A stretch of 22,424 nucleotides of DNA from an uncultured Oscillospiraceae bacterium (GCA_910587205.1 CAJULZ010000036.1:1-22424), one strand, 5' to 3'. Counted from the first letter of the stretch, positions 7,389 to 15,078 are shown. Notes: generated from the letters alone by a model not told the origin. Made by a program: numbers and translations.

Positions 7389-8828
7389 TCAGCCCATGGC
7401 CTGCTCCTCGTGGTCGTCCGGCTTGTGGCCCATGGCGATCTTCTTCTCCCGGATTTTGCGCCTGAGCTTGCTGTCCACCGCCACCTGCATCCCAGCGGCG
7501 GGCGGCTGGCGCTGCTCCGAGAAAATGCGGCCCATGTGGTATAGGAGCGAGGCGGTGGAGGAGAAGAGGGAGCCGTACACCCTGTCCAGAAAAAATTGGG
7601 CATACCGATTGCCCTGCTCCGCCGAGAGCTTCAGCCAATGGACGGCCTGCCCCTGATCTTGGGGAACATCCTGCCCCAGCAGGTACGCCTTGCCCAAGGT
7701 GTACTGAGCGAATTGGTTTCCGTCCTCGGCGCACTCCGCAAGGAGTTTCAATGCCCGCTCCACGTCCTTGGGCACCGTATCTGTCCCAGTGAGCAGCAAC
7801 TTGCCCAGCTGGTATTTGGCAAAAGTATTTCCGCCCTGTACGGCTTTCTCCAGCCAGGACAGCGCCGCCGCCTCGTCCTGTTCGGTGCCTACCCCGTGGA
7901 GGAGCATCCAGCCGATGCGGTACTGGAGTCGGTCGTCCGGGGATCTGTCCGCCATGACCTGGAATCCGAGGAACGCCTGACGAAAATACCGGGCGGCGCG
8001 TTCTTCGTCCGTCTCGCCGCCCAGCCCATCCCGATACAGCTTGCCCAGCTCATAGGCGGCGTAGGGGAAGGTAGACGCTTTAGCGTAGAGCTCCCGCGCC
8101 AACCCGTAGTCCTGTTCTACACCTTTGTCATCCCGGTACAGTCCGGCCAGGGTGTACTGGGCATATTTGTAACCGGCATCGGCAGACTTCTCCAGCCACA
8201 GCGCGGCTTCTCCGTAGTCCTGTTCCGTGCCCAGCCCCGCGGCGTACAGCTTGCCGATGCGGTACTGGGTACAGCGGTCTGGCGCGGATTTTTCCGCTTC
8301 CAGAAACGCCGCAAGCGCCTTGGCGTACCACCTGTGTGCCAACTCAGGGTCAGGCTTCCTGCCCAGGCCGTCCATGTACATCCTGCCCAGGTCGGCCATA
8401 GCCAAAGTGTTGCCAGCATCAGCTTCTTCGGTGAGCAGATCGAACGCCGCCGCGAAATCCGGTGGGCTGTCCCCACCGCCCTGCATCAGCTGACGGGTGG
8501 CACGGTACTGGGGCGTCCACCGGGCATGGGGAGCGACCTCACCTGTATCGGCAGGTTCGTCTGCGGGTTCGCCATCAGGCCCACCTGATACCTCAGCCTG
8601 GGGTGTGGTATCGGGCGGCACGAAATCACCCAGCCGCACCGCCTTCCGGACAACGATGTTCTTGATTTGCCGGAACGCTTTTTGCCGGACGAGCGGGTCA
8701 CGCTGGGGGAGATCGTCCTTGTACGTCCGCAGCACTTCTTCCCGCTCCCGGTACCACAGGTCGTAGGCGGCGGCGATGTGGGGATCCTTCTCCAGCTCAT
8801 TCACCACCTCGTCCACCAAAGACTTCAC
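7389..8828 (-). CDS. Sel1-repeat part of the split relaxase
   Basis: This 479-residue frame is the C-terminal part of the split relaxase. The first 120 or so residues are charged, with a proline-rich linker. Residues 120-430 contain about seven Sel1-like repeats with the LGKLYxxGLG and WLEKSAxxG patterns. The tail is basic. Sel1 repeats are helical protein-interaction modules and occur at the C-terminus of relaxases in related clostridial elements. The apparent start is GTG 8828, which overlaps the TGA of the upstream frame. No good ribosome-binding site was found, so this is more likely a continuation by frameshift than a separate gene. If translated alone it would lack the DNA-nicking domain. 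Confidence 0.7.
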   Translation of the reverse strand: MKSLVDEVVNELEKDPHIAAAYDLWYREREEVLRTYKDDLPQRDPLVRQKAFRQIKNIVVRKAVRLGDFVPPDTTPQAEVSGGPDGEPADEPADTGEVAPHARWTPQYRATRQLMQGGGDSPPDFAAAFDLLTEEADAGNTLAMADLGRMYMDGLGRKPDPELAHRWYAKALAAFLEAEKSAPDRCTQYRIGKLYAAGLGTEQDYGEAALWLEKSADAGYKYAQYTLAGLYRDDKGVEQDYGLARELYAKASTFPYAAYELGKLYRDGLGGETDEERAARYFRQAFLGFQVMADRSPDDRLQYRIGWMLLHGVGTEQDEAAALSWLEKAVQGGNTFAKYQLGKLLLTGTDTVPKDVERALKLLAECAEDGNQFAQYTLGKAYLLGQDVPQDQGQAVHWLKLSAEQGNRYAQFFLDRVYGSLFSSTASLLYHMGRIFSEQRQPPAAGMQVAVDSKLRRKIREKKIAMGHKPDDHEEQAMG

Positions 8829-9661
8829 TGCTGGCGGCAGGTACCCGTACTGCTTTTTGCCGGAGCATTTTTGCAGACGCTGGGCCAGCTCCAGATGAGC
8901 TGTGCGACGCGCTGGTTCTCCAGAGTGCCCGTCTGCATCTCGTTGACGAACCGCGCCATGACCTCTCCGGCGTCTTTCGTAAGTTCATCCCGCCGCTGGG
9001 TCTGCCGCTGGTAGATGGCGATCAGATCCTGCCGAAAAATCTCCTTCGCCAGCATGGACTTGACCTCCGCGATCCCCCGCTTGGTGAGGAACCCGGACTT
9101 GCCGTCCGCGCTGTAGCACACCATGTGGACGTGGGGGTGGTGGCCCTCGTCATGGAACGCGGCGTACCAGCGGAACTGGTTCAGCGGGATATCCATGGCT
9201 TTGGCCATTTCTGGCACCGAGCGGGTGAGCAGCTCTTTCCAATTCTGTGCGTTGTCATAGCCAAGCCGCGCCGCGTCCTCCCGCCGCAAGGAGATAATCG
9301 GCAGCCATACCACACCGGGGTGGTGGGCCACCTCCTCCGCCACCTGGGACAGCACCAGCGGGCCATCCTCGGCAGTGAACAGGCCGTGGGCGCCCACGCG
9401 CTGGACGCGGGGACGGCTGGCGATGTAGTCCACGTAGTTTTCCTTTCGAGCCACCTGCTGGTAGTTGTCCTCAATGGCACGGGTGATGAACTCGGAGGCG
9501 TTCCCCCGGGTAGGCGCGGCCTTGTAGTCCTCGTACTCGAACAGCCCCCGGCTGGACGGGAACTCCCGGAGGAGCTGCGCCACCAGCCGGGCCTGTTTCT
9601 TCGTGGCGGGGAGTACAGCTTTGCCGGGATCAACGCGATCCACCCCCTCCCGGGTTGACAC
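8825..9661 (-). CDS. Relaxase catalytic part, truncated at both ends
   Basis: This 278-residue frame holds the nickase domain that would cut oriT. The clearest feature is the metal-binding histidine triad region FHDEGHHPHVHMV, typical of MobP relaxases. The apparent start at 9661 is a GTG inside the conserved N-terminal region. It would drop about 27 residues (KCPHIKGG, HLGNYVKY) and has no matching ribosome-binding site. The last 20 or so residues (from SWPSV onward) are out of frame relative to the ancestral protein. A functional relaxase is unlikely from this frame as sequenced. Confidence 0.72.
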   Translation of the reverse strand: MSTREGVDRVDPGKAVLPATKKQARLVAQLLREFPSSRGLFEYEDYKAAPTRGNASEFITRAIEDNYQQVARKENYVDYIASRPRVQRVGAHGLFTAEDGPLVLSQVAEEVAHHPGVVWLPIISLRREDAARLGYDNAQNWKELLTRSVPEMAKAMDIPLNQFRWYAAFHDEGHHPHVHMVCYSADGKSGFLTKRGIAEVKSMLAKEIFRQDLIAIYQRQTQRRDELTKDAGEVMARFVNEMQTGTLENQRVAQLIWSWPSVCKNAPAKSSTGTCRQQ

Positions 9662-9889
9662 GTACTTGACATAGTTGCCCAGGTGGGCGGCGGCTTTCTC
9701 ACCGCCGCCCTTGATGTGCGGGCACTTGAAAATGACGCGCGGCTAGACAGTACCTCCCACGTTTTTGTTATCCCTCTGGATTAAAAAATCCTTAGAGAGA
9801 ATACCTTCTGGGCAGTTCACCATGAACCATGGCTCGGTCCAGTTGATGGGTATAAAAACCCCTTGGCGGACGCTGATTTTTTTGCATGG

Positions 9890-10294
9890 TCATTCATCTT
9901 CGTGCTGTTTCAGCGTGTCCTTGAACGAGATACCCCCGTTCACTTTTTTCACCTCCTGGACGCATTGCCAACGCAGCTGATCCAGCTGGCTGGCGTCAAT
10001 CTCCAGCCCCGCTGCCAGCACGTGCATCATCATGCTGATCTCCACTGTCAGCTTGAACAGCAGACGGGCGATGCGGTTCTCACTGCCCTGCACTGTGGAG
10101 CGCAGGGCGGCCACCAGCGCAGACGGCAGGAACCTGGAGCTTTCCTCGGCGGCCAGGTGCTCCACATAAAAATGGATGGCTTTCTCAATGAATTCGTTCT
10201 GGCTCTGGCAGTTGTCTTTTTCGTACTATCGGCGGACCAGCTCTTGGGTTTCCGGCTTGATCCGCATGGCGAATTTCACTTTTTCTCTGGGCAT
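9890..10294 (-). pseudogene. MobC-like relaxosome accessory gene with amber codon
   Basis: Reading from ATG 10294, the frame gives a typical mobilization protein start (MPREKVKFAMRIKPETQELV). It then meets TAG at 10226-10228, codon 23, followed immediately by YEKDNCQSQNEFIEKAIHFY and about 90 more in-frame residues to a TGA at 9890. The protein would be about 134 residues with a ribbon-helix-helix N-terminus that binds oriT. The amber codon probably replaced a tryptophan (TGG to TAG). A ribosome-binding site (GGAGG) precedes the start. A shorter product starting downstream at 10165 would lose the DNA-binding region. The gene lies directly before the relaxase, as expected. Confidence 0.78.
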
Positions 10295-10818
10295 AATTTC
10301 CTCCTTACAATGGTGTGAAAACGGGGCGTTTTGCCGTTTTTGAAGTCATATCCCCCTTGTTATCCCCGCTCAAAGCGGCTTGTGGCGGGGCTTTCCCCAC
10401 AACCTGACCCCCGGGGTGAGCCCAGGAGGCCCAATGTGATCCCCGCGAAGGGGGAGGCTCGAAAGTCCTAAAGCCCTTGAACCGACCCGCGTTGCGGGGC
10501 GGCGTGATTTGGCCGGGGGCGCACTTGACCCCCGGCTTTTATCCAGCAGAAAAATCGAACGTCTGGATTGCCCTCCAATCCCCGTCTGCATTGCCCTTCT
10601 GGGCGGGCGGGAAGTGGCCCTGGGCACGGGCCAAAACCGCCGACCGCCACAACCGGGCCACAAGGGCGCGACACCGCGCTTCATCCCCCGGTGGGGCTGG
10701 GCGCTGCCCGCTCCCCAGGAGGGCCGCAAACGCCCTCAAAGGGGCCGACACGGGGGAAACAGCGCGGGGGCCGCCCCGCAGGTGCGGAGCGGCCCCTTGG
10801 GCTGTCCCGGGTGGAGGG
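10295..10818. other. Non-coding GC-rich block, candidate oriT region
   Basis: No convincing gene is present. The large frames here have no ribosome-binding sites and biased composition. The part nearest the accessory gene is rich in inverted repeats: TTGTGG with CCACAA (10380-10402, bulged stem), ACCCC-C-GGGGT (10407-10417), CCCGC-GTT-GCGGG (10486-10498) and GCCGGGGG with CCCCCGGC around a nine-base loop (10512-10536). The decamer TGACCCCCGG occurs at both 10405 and 10526. Transfer origins of mobilizable elements commonly lie just upstream of the accessory and relaxase genes and carry such hairpins. The nick site cannot be placed from sequence alone. Confidence 0.5.
10767..10796 (-). terminator. 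Strong hairpin after the 282-aa gene, possible terminator
   Basis: GGGGCCGC (10767-10774) pairs with GCGGCCCC (10789-10796). After one mismatch, an inner CCGC/GCGG stem continues around a four-base loop. It begins 22 bases past the TAG of the 282-aa gene on the minus strand. There is no clear run of U after the stem, so it may stabilise a 3' end rather than act as a classical terminator. Confidence 0.4.
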
Positions 10819-11667
10819 CTACATTGCCGGTTCAACAGGCGGGGAAAGCTCCCTACCCGTCCCGGCCAGCAGCTCCCTGCCGCCCGGGAGCGAGTCACGG
10901 ACTTCAGCCAGTTCGGCTCGGAGCCCGGCAGCCAGCTTGGCCACATTGGGCTTCACCGTAGCCAGGAGCAGGTCGTCCATCCCGCACATTTCCGTGACCG
11001 TCCGCGCGGTACTCAGGAGCGCCCGCCGCTGCTCCGGAAGGCATTCCTCCCTCGCCGCCGCGTCGAACAGCATCCAGACCAAATCCATCTGCGCCACCGT
11101 GTCCGGCGCCGTGTCCAGACGCTCCATGTCGATCAGGTTGGGCCGGCTTACGCCGTCGGCAACGAACCGCTGGGCTGCGGCGATCTCCATATCCAGCCAG
11201 TCCAGCAGGGTCTTTCCGTCTTTGCCCAGATCGTGGATGCCGCTGTGCGTTTCGACCGCGGTTCGGAGCTCCTGGACGCACTGGGGGATCTCGGTTTCCA
11301 CTGTGTTCAGCAGGGACACCGTTTCATAAGCTTTCTGATAACTTAACAGTGCTTGCTTTGCCACCGGCACCGCTGTATTGGAAATAGGTGCTGGCATGGG
11401 CGAGAGCAACACGGTGCCGTGAGAAGGAGCTTTGACTCGTTTAATAAGGTCATCTTTGAGACGGGTATTACTTTCGATATGTTGGAACAGACTCATCGCA
11501 GTTTGTTCGGCACTGGCCCACAACCGTCTATTTTCTTGAGCGTCATTTTTTATCATCTCACTGCCCAGGAAACGGTCATGGTGTTCCTGCTGAATTCGTC
11601 CATATTCTCCGTTGATCTTTGCGATATCCCCTGCCCGCTTCGCCTGAAACAACTCCCATAATGTCAT
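10819..11667 (-). CDS. Hypothetical helical protein (282 aa)
   Basis: I do not recognise this protein. It is predicted soluble and mostly helical, with no membrane span or signal peptide. Its N-terminal 60 or so residues are charged (LFQAKRAGDIAKINGEYGRIQQEH) and may form a coiled coil. The start at 11667 has an AGAGGA site about eight bases upstream, and its own promoter with a palindrome lies at 11714-11741. Base composition changes along the gene: the first third is clearly AT-richer than the rest, which matches the GC-rich transfer module downstream. It is the first gene of the transfer region next to the sugar cluster and could be a module boundary gene. Confidence 0.65.
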   Translation of the reverse strand: MTLWELFQAKRAGDIAKINGEYGRIQQEHHDRFLGSEMIKNDAQENRRLWASAEQTAMSLFQHIESNTRLKDDLIKRVKAPSHGTVLLSPMPAPISNTAVPVAKQALLSYQKAYETVSLLNTVETEIPQCVQELRTAVETHSGIHDLGKDGKTLLDWLDMEIAAAQRFVADGVSRPNLIDMERLDTAPDTVAQMDLVWMLFDAAAREECLPEQRRALLSTARTVTEMCGMDDLLLATVKPNVAKLAAGLRAELAEVRDSLPGGRELLAGTGRELSPPVEPAM

Positions 11668-11713
11668 AGCAGAATATCCTCTTCAAAAAGCCAAAGAACA
11701 TTTGTGTGGATAT

Positions 11714-11741
11714 ATTCTACAACGTAGAATTTAGTTGTTAA
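11714..11741 (-). promoter_or_regulatory. Promoter with internal palindrome before the 282-aa gene
   Basis: On the minus strand, TTAACA (11736-11741) and TAGAAT (11714-11719) are 16 bases apart. A perfect 7-bp inverted repeat, ATTCTAC-AAC-GTAGAAT (11714-11730), covers the -10 box and part of the spacer, as expected for a repressor operator. The -35 box overlaps the stop codon of the methyltransferase gene. Confidence 0.5.
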
Positions 11742-12973
11742 AATACATCAAGCTGCGGAATACAAACAGCAAATTGTCCGCCCCACTCCCGGATCACTCC
11801 CGCAGCCTCAATAATCTCATCCCTCAGATTCCACGGCAGAATCAACAGATAATCGGGCCTACGCTCCCGCAGCGCCTCCCGGCCCACAATGGGGATCAGG
11901 CTGCCAGGGAGGTACAGCCCCTGCTTGTGCGGGTTGGAGTCCACCACAAAGTCAATCAGGTCCTTTTTGATGCCGCAATAGTTCAGAAAGGTGTTCCCTT
12001 TGGCCGCCGCACCGAAGGCGGCGATGCGTTTCCCCGCCTGCTTCCACTGGCTGAGCTGGCCCAGGGTGTCCAGCTTGATGTTCTGCATCTTGTCCGAAAA
12101 GCCGGTGTATGTACGGACATCCTCCAGCCCAAACTCCCGCTCCCGTGCCAGAAGGGCCTGCACGGCCTCCCGCATATGGGCCCCATAGTCCCGGTGGGCC
12201 GCGTAAATCCGCAGGGAGCCGCCGTGGGTGGGCAGCTCCTCCACATCGTAGAGTTCCAGCCCATGGGCGTTAAATATGCGCTTTACCGTCCCCAGCGAAA
12301 GGTAGTGGAAATGCTCGTGGTAGATTGTGTCGAACTGGCACTGCTCAATGAGTCGGAGCAGGTGGGGGAACTCCATGGTGACCGTCCCCGCCGGGGCCAG
12401 CACAGCGCCAAGCCCCTCCACAAAACCGTTGATATCCGGCACATGGGCCAGCACGTTGTTGCCGATCACCAGGTCGTAGAGGCCGTCCTTTGCCGCGATC
12501 TCCCGGGCGGACTCCACGCCGAAAAAGCGGCACTCCACCTCAATCCCCTTTTTCCGGGCCTCCTGCGCCACATTTTCCGCCGGTTCAATCCCCTTGACGG
12601 GGATGCCGTAGGGCTGGAAATACTGCAGCAGGTAGCCGTCGTTGCAGGCGATCTCCAGCACGCGGCTGTCCGCGCCCAGGGAGAGCCGGGGGACGATCTG
12701 GTCCACATAGGCCTTGCAGTGGGCCAGCCAGCTCCCGGAGTAGGAGCTGAAATACTGGTAGTCCCCGAAAATCTGCTCGGGCCGCTGGTGCTGGGCGGCC
12801 TGCACCAGGAAGCATTGCCCGCACACCTTCACATTCAGCGGATAGAACATCTGCCCGCGGTCAAGGTCTGCCTGCTTCAAATACTCGTTGGACAGGGGGG
12901 ACAGGCCCAGGTCGGCAAAGGTGTGCTTCAGTTCGTGGCCGCAGAAGCGGCAGTGTTGGTTATCCAATTTCAT
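11738..12973 (-). CDS. TylC3-type sugar C-methyltransferase
   Basis: This 411-residue enzyme is predicted to add a methyl group from S-adenosylmethionine to a carbon of a nucleotide-linked 4-keto sugar, usually C3. The N-terminal zinc domain has C8, C11, C51 and C54. The SAM motif VLEIACNDGYLL is at 105-116. H177 (LAHVPD) and the YHEH motif at 218-221 correspond to the catalytic residues known in TcaB9 of this family. The C-terminal third is the usual Rossmann-like Methyltransf_14 domain. The start at 12973 overlaps the epimerase gene by 14 bases, with GGGAGG only two or three bases before ATG. This is the last gene of the sugar cluster. Confidence 0.9.
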   Translation of the reverse strand: MKLDNQHCRFCGHELKHTFADLGLSPLSNEYLKQADLDRGQMFYPLNVKVCGQCFLVQAAQHQRPEQIFGDYQYFSSYSGSWLAHCKAYVDQIVPRLSLGADSRVLEIACNDGYLLQYFQPYGIPVKGIEPAENVAQEARKKGIEVECRFFGVESAREIAAKDGLYDLVIGNNVLAHVPDINGFVEGLGAVLAPAGTVTMEFPHLLRLIEQCQFDTIYHEHFHYLSLGTVKRIFNAHGLELYDVEELPTHGGSLRIYAAHRDYGAHMREAVQALLAREREFGLEDVRTYTGFSDKMQNIKLDTLGQLSQWKQAGKRIAAFGAAAKGNTFLNYCGIKKDLIDFVVDSNPHKQGLYLPGSLIPIVGREALRERRPDYLLILPWNLRDEIIEAAGVIREWGGQFAVCIPQLDVF

Positions 12974-13547
12974 TTCCTCCCATTTCCCGCGACAGGGACT
13001 GCTTAAATTGCTGAAAGGTCTGGAAACCCTGGTCCCGCCCGGACAGCAACGGTGTTTCCTCTGGGCCAAGGGGCCATCTGATGTCCAAATCCCGGTCATT
13101 CCAGAGGATGCCGTCCTCGCTCTCCGGGTCATACCGGTCCCCGCACAGGTAATGCACCACGGTGTTGTCCTCCCGGGCCAGGAAGCCGTGGGCAAACCCC
13201 TTTGGGAGGTACAGCATCTCCCGGTTTTTGGCGGACAAAGTAAAGCCCTGCCACGTCCCAAAGGTCCCTGATCCGGGCCGCAGGTCTACCGCCACGTCGC
13301 AGACCTCGCCGGACAGCACCCTGACCAGCTTGTTCTGGCTGTGGCGCCGCTGGAAATGCAGTCCCCGCAACGTGCCCCGGGCGGAACAAGTTTCCAGCTC
13401 CTCCACCACGTCGAGGGATATGCCGTGGGCCGCGAACGCGTCCCGCTCAAAGGGCTTGGAAAAGTATCCCCGCTGGTCGCAGTGGAACATGGGGGCGATC
13501 AGGCACAGGCCCTCTATATTGGTGGATTGGAACACAAAGGAACCCAT
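12960..13547 (-). CDS. rfbC: RfbC-like nucleotide-sugar epimerase
   Basis: This 195-residue cupin resembles dTDP-4-dehydrorhamnose 3,5-epimerase. Family motifs include FHCDQRGYFSKPF near the start, the catalytic histidine in LRGLHFQ, and the YLPKGFAHGF segment. Next to CDP-sugar genes it probably acts on CDP-4-keto-6-deoxyglucose at C3 and/or C5, as AscE-type enzymes do, rather than on a dTDP sugar. ATG 13547 is chosen because GGAGGTG lies six bases upstream; the longer frame to 13655 has no support. It follows the aminotransferase gene by 22 bases and overlaps the C-methyltransferase gene, so translation is probably coupled. Confidence 0.88.
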   Translation of the reverse strand: MGSFVFQSTNIEGLCLIAPMFHCDQRGYFSKPFERDAFAAHGISLDVVEELETCSARGTLRGLHFQRRHSQNKLVRVLSGEVCDVAVDLRPGSGTFGTWQGFTLSAKNREMLYLPKGFAHGFLAREDNTVVHYLCGDRYDPESEDGILWNDRDLDIRWPLGPEETPLLSGRDQGFQTFQQFKQSLSREMGGNEIG

Positions 13548-13569
13548 ATCGTCCACCTCCTTTCCCGGA

Positions 13570-15060
13570 TTAGGGGAAGGTTTTTGAGAACACGGCCTCA
13601 TATGCCTGGGCCTCCCCATAGGGCTGCAGGAGCAACGGGATCCATGCCCCGCCAACCTGTGTCAACGGCGTCCGCTGGTGCTCCGCGAACCCGAGCCGCC
13701 TCAGCCCGTCGCAGTCCCCGTCCGGCTGGAGACGCTGCCGGATGAACAGCCGCCGGAACCCGCACTTCTCGTGGATCCTGTTCAGCAGCTTCCCTGTGAG
13801 TTGGCCGACATCCTCCACCACGATTTCACAATTCATGGTTTTGAAATCCGGGTTGACGAATTCCACGCCGGGGAAGCTGTCCCTGGCCCGCAAAAAGTCC
13901 TCCCGCCGGGCCAGCCACCCCGTGACGGGATTTTGCCGTTCCTTCCCGGTCAGAACCTGCCGCAGGTGGGCGCAGATATACCGCACCTCCTCCCGGGCCA
14001 TCTCCGCGCCGCTGGGCAGGTTGAACGCCCGCTCATGGAGCCGGTGGGCCACCGGCGTGGGCTCCCGTCGGCGGCTCTGGTAGATCGGCAGGTCGGTGCA
14101 GGGGTAGAAGAACGGGCGGGGGCTGACGGCGCGCCGTTCCATCTGGGACAGGACCTGCGCCGCGTCCATGGGGATTTCCGGCCCCAGCACAGGGGTCACC
14201 ATCCAGAAATTGTTCCGGATCCCCGGCAGCTCCGGGTTCAGGGTCAGGCCCCCGATGCCCTCCAACTCCTCCTGGTACCACCGGAACACCTGGCGCTTTT
14301 TGGCCACGATCTCCTCCAGGCGCTCCATCTGCCCCAGGCCGAACGCCGCCTGGAGGTTGGACAGACGGAACTTATATCCGACCTCCTCGTTGTAAAACCG
14401 TATGGTGGGGTGTTTTGCCTGGTCGCCCAAAAATCTGGCGCGGGCGTAGAGCCGCTCATCGTTGGTGGTAAACACCCCTCCCTCGCCCATCACCACCGTT
14501 TTGGAGCCGTGGAAGCTGAAGCACCCCATATCTCCCAGCGCGCCCGTGTGCCTGCCGTGGTACAGGCTGCCCATGCTTTCCGCCGCGTCCTCAATGACAT
14601 AGAGGCCGCATTCCCGGGCGATGGCGTTGATCTCATCCATCTTGCAGGGGTGGCCGTAGAGGTGGACGGGGATGATTGCCTTTGTGTTCGGCGTCACCGC
14701 CCGCCGCACCGCCTCCGGGTCAATGGTCCAGTCGTCCTCGCAAACGTCCACGAAAACAGGGGTCGCCCCGGTATATGCCACCGGGTTGGCGGAGGCCACC
14801 CAGGTGCTGTCCGGGAGGATTACCTCGTCCCCCGGCCCCACGCCGATGGTCAGCAAGGCCAGGTGGAGCGCGGCGGTGCAGGAGGGGGTTGCGATGGCGT
14901 ATTTCACGCCCAGGGTTCTGCACACGGCCTCCTCAAACCGCTTCAAATAGTCGAAGCAGTTTTCGTTCCATCCGATCAGCGCCGCATCGGCGGCGTAGAA
15001 TACCTCCAGCGGGGAGACGGAGCTTCCGGAAAGCAGAATTGGCTTTGCAATTGTTTCCAT
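13570..15060 (-). CDS. DegT/DnrJ/EryC1 aminotransferase with C-terminal extension
   Basis: This is a PLP-dependent sugar aminotransferase of 496 residues from ATG 15060. That start follows GGAAGG by nine bases; a TTG at 15069 overlaps the site. The aminotransferase domain covers about residues 1-375 and keeps the PLP lysine (K187) in SFHGSKT and the IEDAAE aspartate. The lysine distinguishes it from the RfbH 3-dehydrase, which has histidine there. It should therefore transfer an amino group, most likely to C4 of a 4-keto-6-deoxy sugar, as perosamine-type enzymes do. About 110 extra residues follow the normal end of the family and do not match a domain I can name. Fusion or read-in of an acyltransferase-like module is possible. 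Confidence 0.87.
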   Translation of the reverse strand: METIAKPILLSGSSVSPLEVFYAADAALIGWNENCFDYLKRFEEAVCRTLGVKYAIATPSCTAALHLALLTIGVGPGDEVILPDSTWVASANPVAYTGATPVFVDVCEDDWTIDPEAVRRAVTPNTKAIIPVHLYGHPCKMDEINAIARECGLYVIEDAAESMGSLYHGRHTGALGDMGCFSFHGSKTVVMGEGGVFTTNDERLYARARFLGDQAKHPTIRFYNEEVGYKFRLSNLQAAFGLGQMERLEEIVAKKRQVFRWYQEELEGIGGLTLNPELPGIRNNFWMVTPVLGPEIPMDAAQVLSQMERRAVSPRPFFYPCTDLPIYQSRRREPTPVAHRLHERAFNLPSGAEMAREEVRYICAHLRQVLTGKERQNPVTGWLARREDFLRARDSFPGVEFVNPDFKTMNCEIVVEDVGQLTGKLLNRIHEKCGFRRLFIRQRLQPDGDCDGLRRLGFAEHQRTPLTQVGGAWIPLLLQPYGEAQAYEAVFSKTFP

Positions 15061-15078
15061 ATTTATCAACCTTCCGCT

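Larger units (their letters stand above)
7389..9745 (-). pseudogene. MobP-type relaxase with Sel1 repeats, broken twice
   Basis: The region reads as one ancestral relaxase of about 785 residues, now damaged at both its start and its middle. Upstream of the open frame at 9661, 27 more codons continue in frame and encode a relaxase-like N-terminus (IFKCPHIKGG, then HLGNYVKY). They are preceded by TAG at 9743-9745. That TAG sits seven bases after a GGGAGG ribosome-binding site, exactly where ATG is expected. Near 8888-8893 a single missing G on the minus strand (TGGAG instead of TGGGAG) shifts the frame. Restoring the base joins VAQLIW to ELAQRLQKC and runs straight into the Sel1 frame. Sequencing error could explain the frameshift but not easily the start change. 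Confidence 0.75.

Noticed and set aside
9792..9887. 31-codon frame between the accessory gene and the relaxase (minus strand)
   Set aside because: It starts at ATG 9887 but has no convincing ribosome-binding site, and I recognise no family. A 26-codon frame overlaps it, so neither can be supported.
10226..10228. Amber codons in mobilization genes as evidence of genetic code recoding
   Set aside because: TAG also terminates ordinary frames in this window (282-aa gene, rfbG), and one of the two cases lies at a start-codon position, where recoding would not help.
10512..10536. Stem of eight G/C pairs followed by TTTT as a plus-strand terminator
   Set aside because: No plus-strand gene ends nearby; the closest one ends at 7382. 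The hairpin fits better with the candidate oriT block.
10477..11346. Long plus-strand frames over the GC-rich block and the 282-aa gene
   Set aside because: They have skewed Arg/Pro/Ala composition, no ribosome-binding sites, and overlap a better-supported minus-strand gene.
13570..15060. RfbH-type 3-dehydrase as an alternative call for the DegT enzyme
   Set aside because: The PLP lysine is present in SFHGSKT, whereas RfbH has a histidine there; the cysteine pattern for an iron-sulfur cluster is also not seen.
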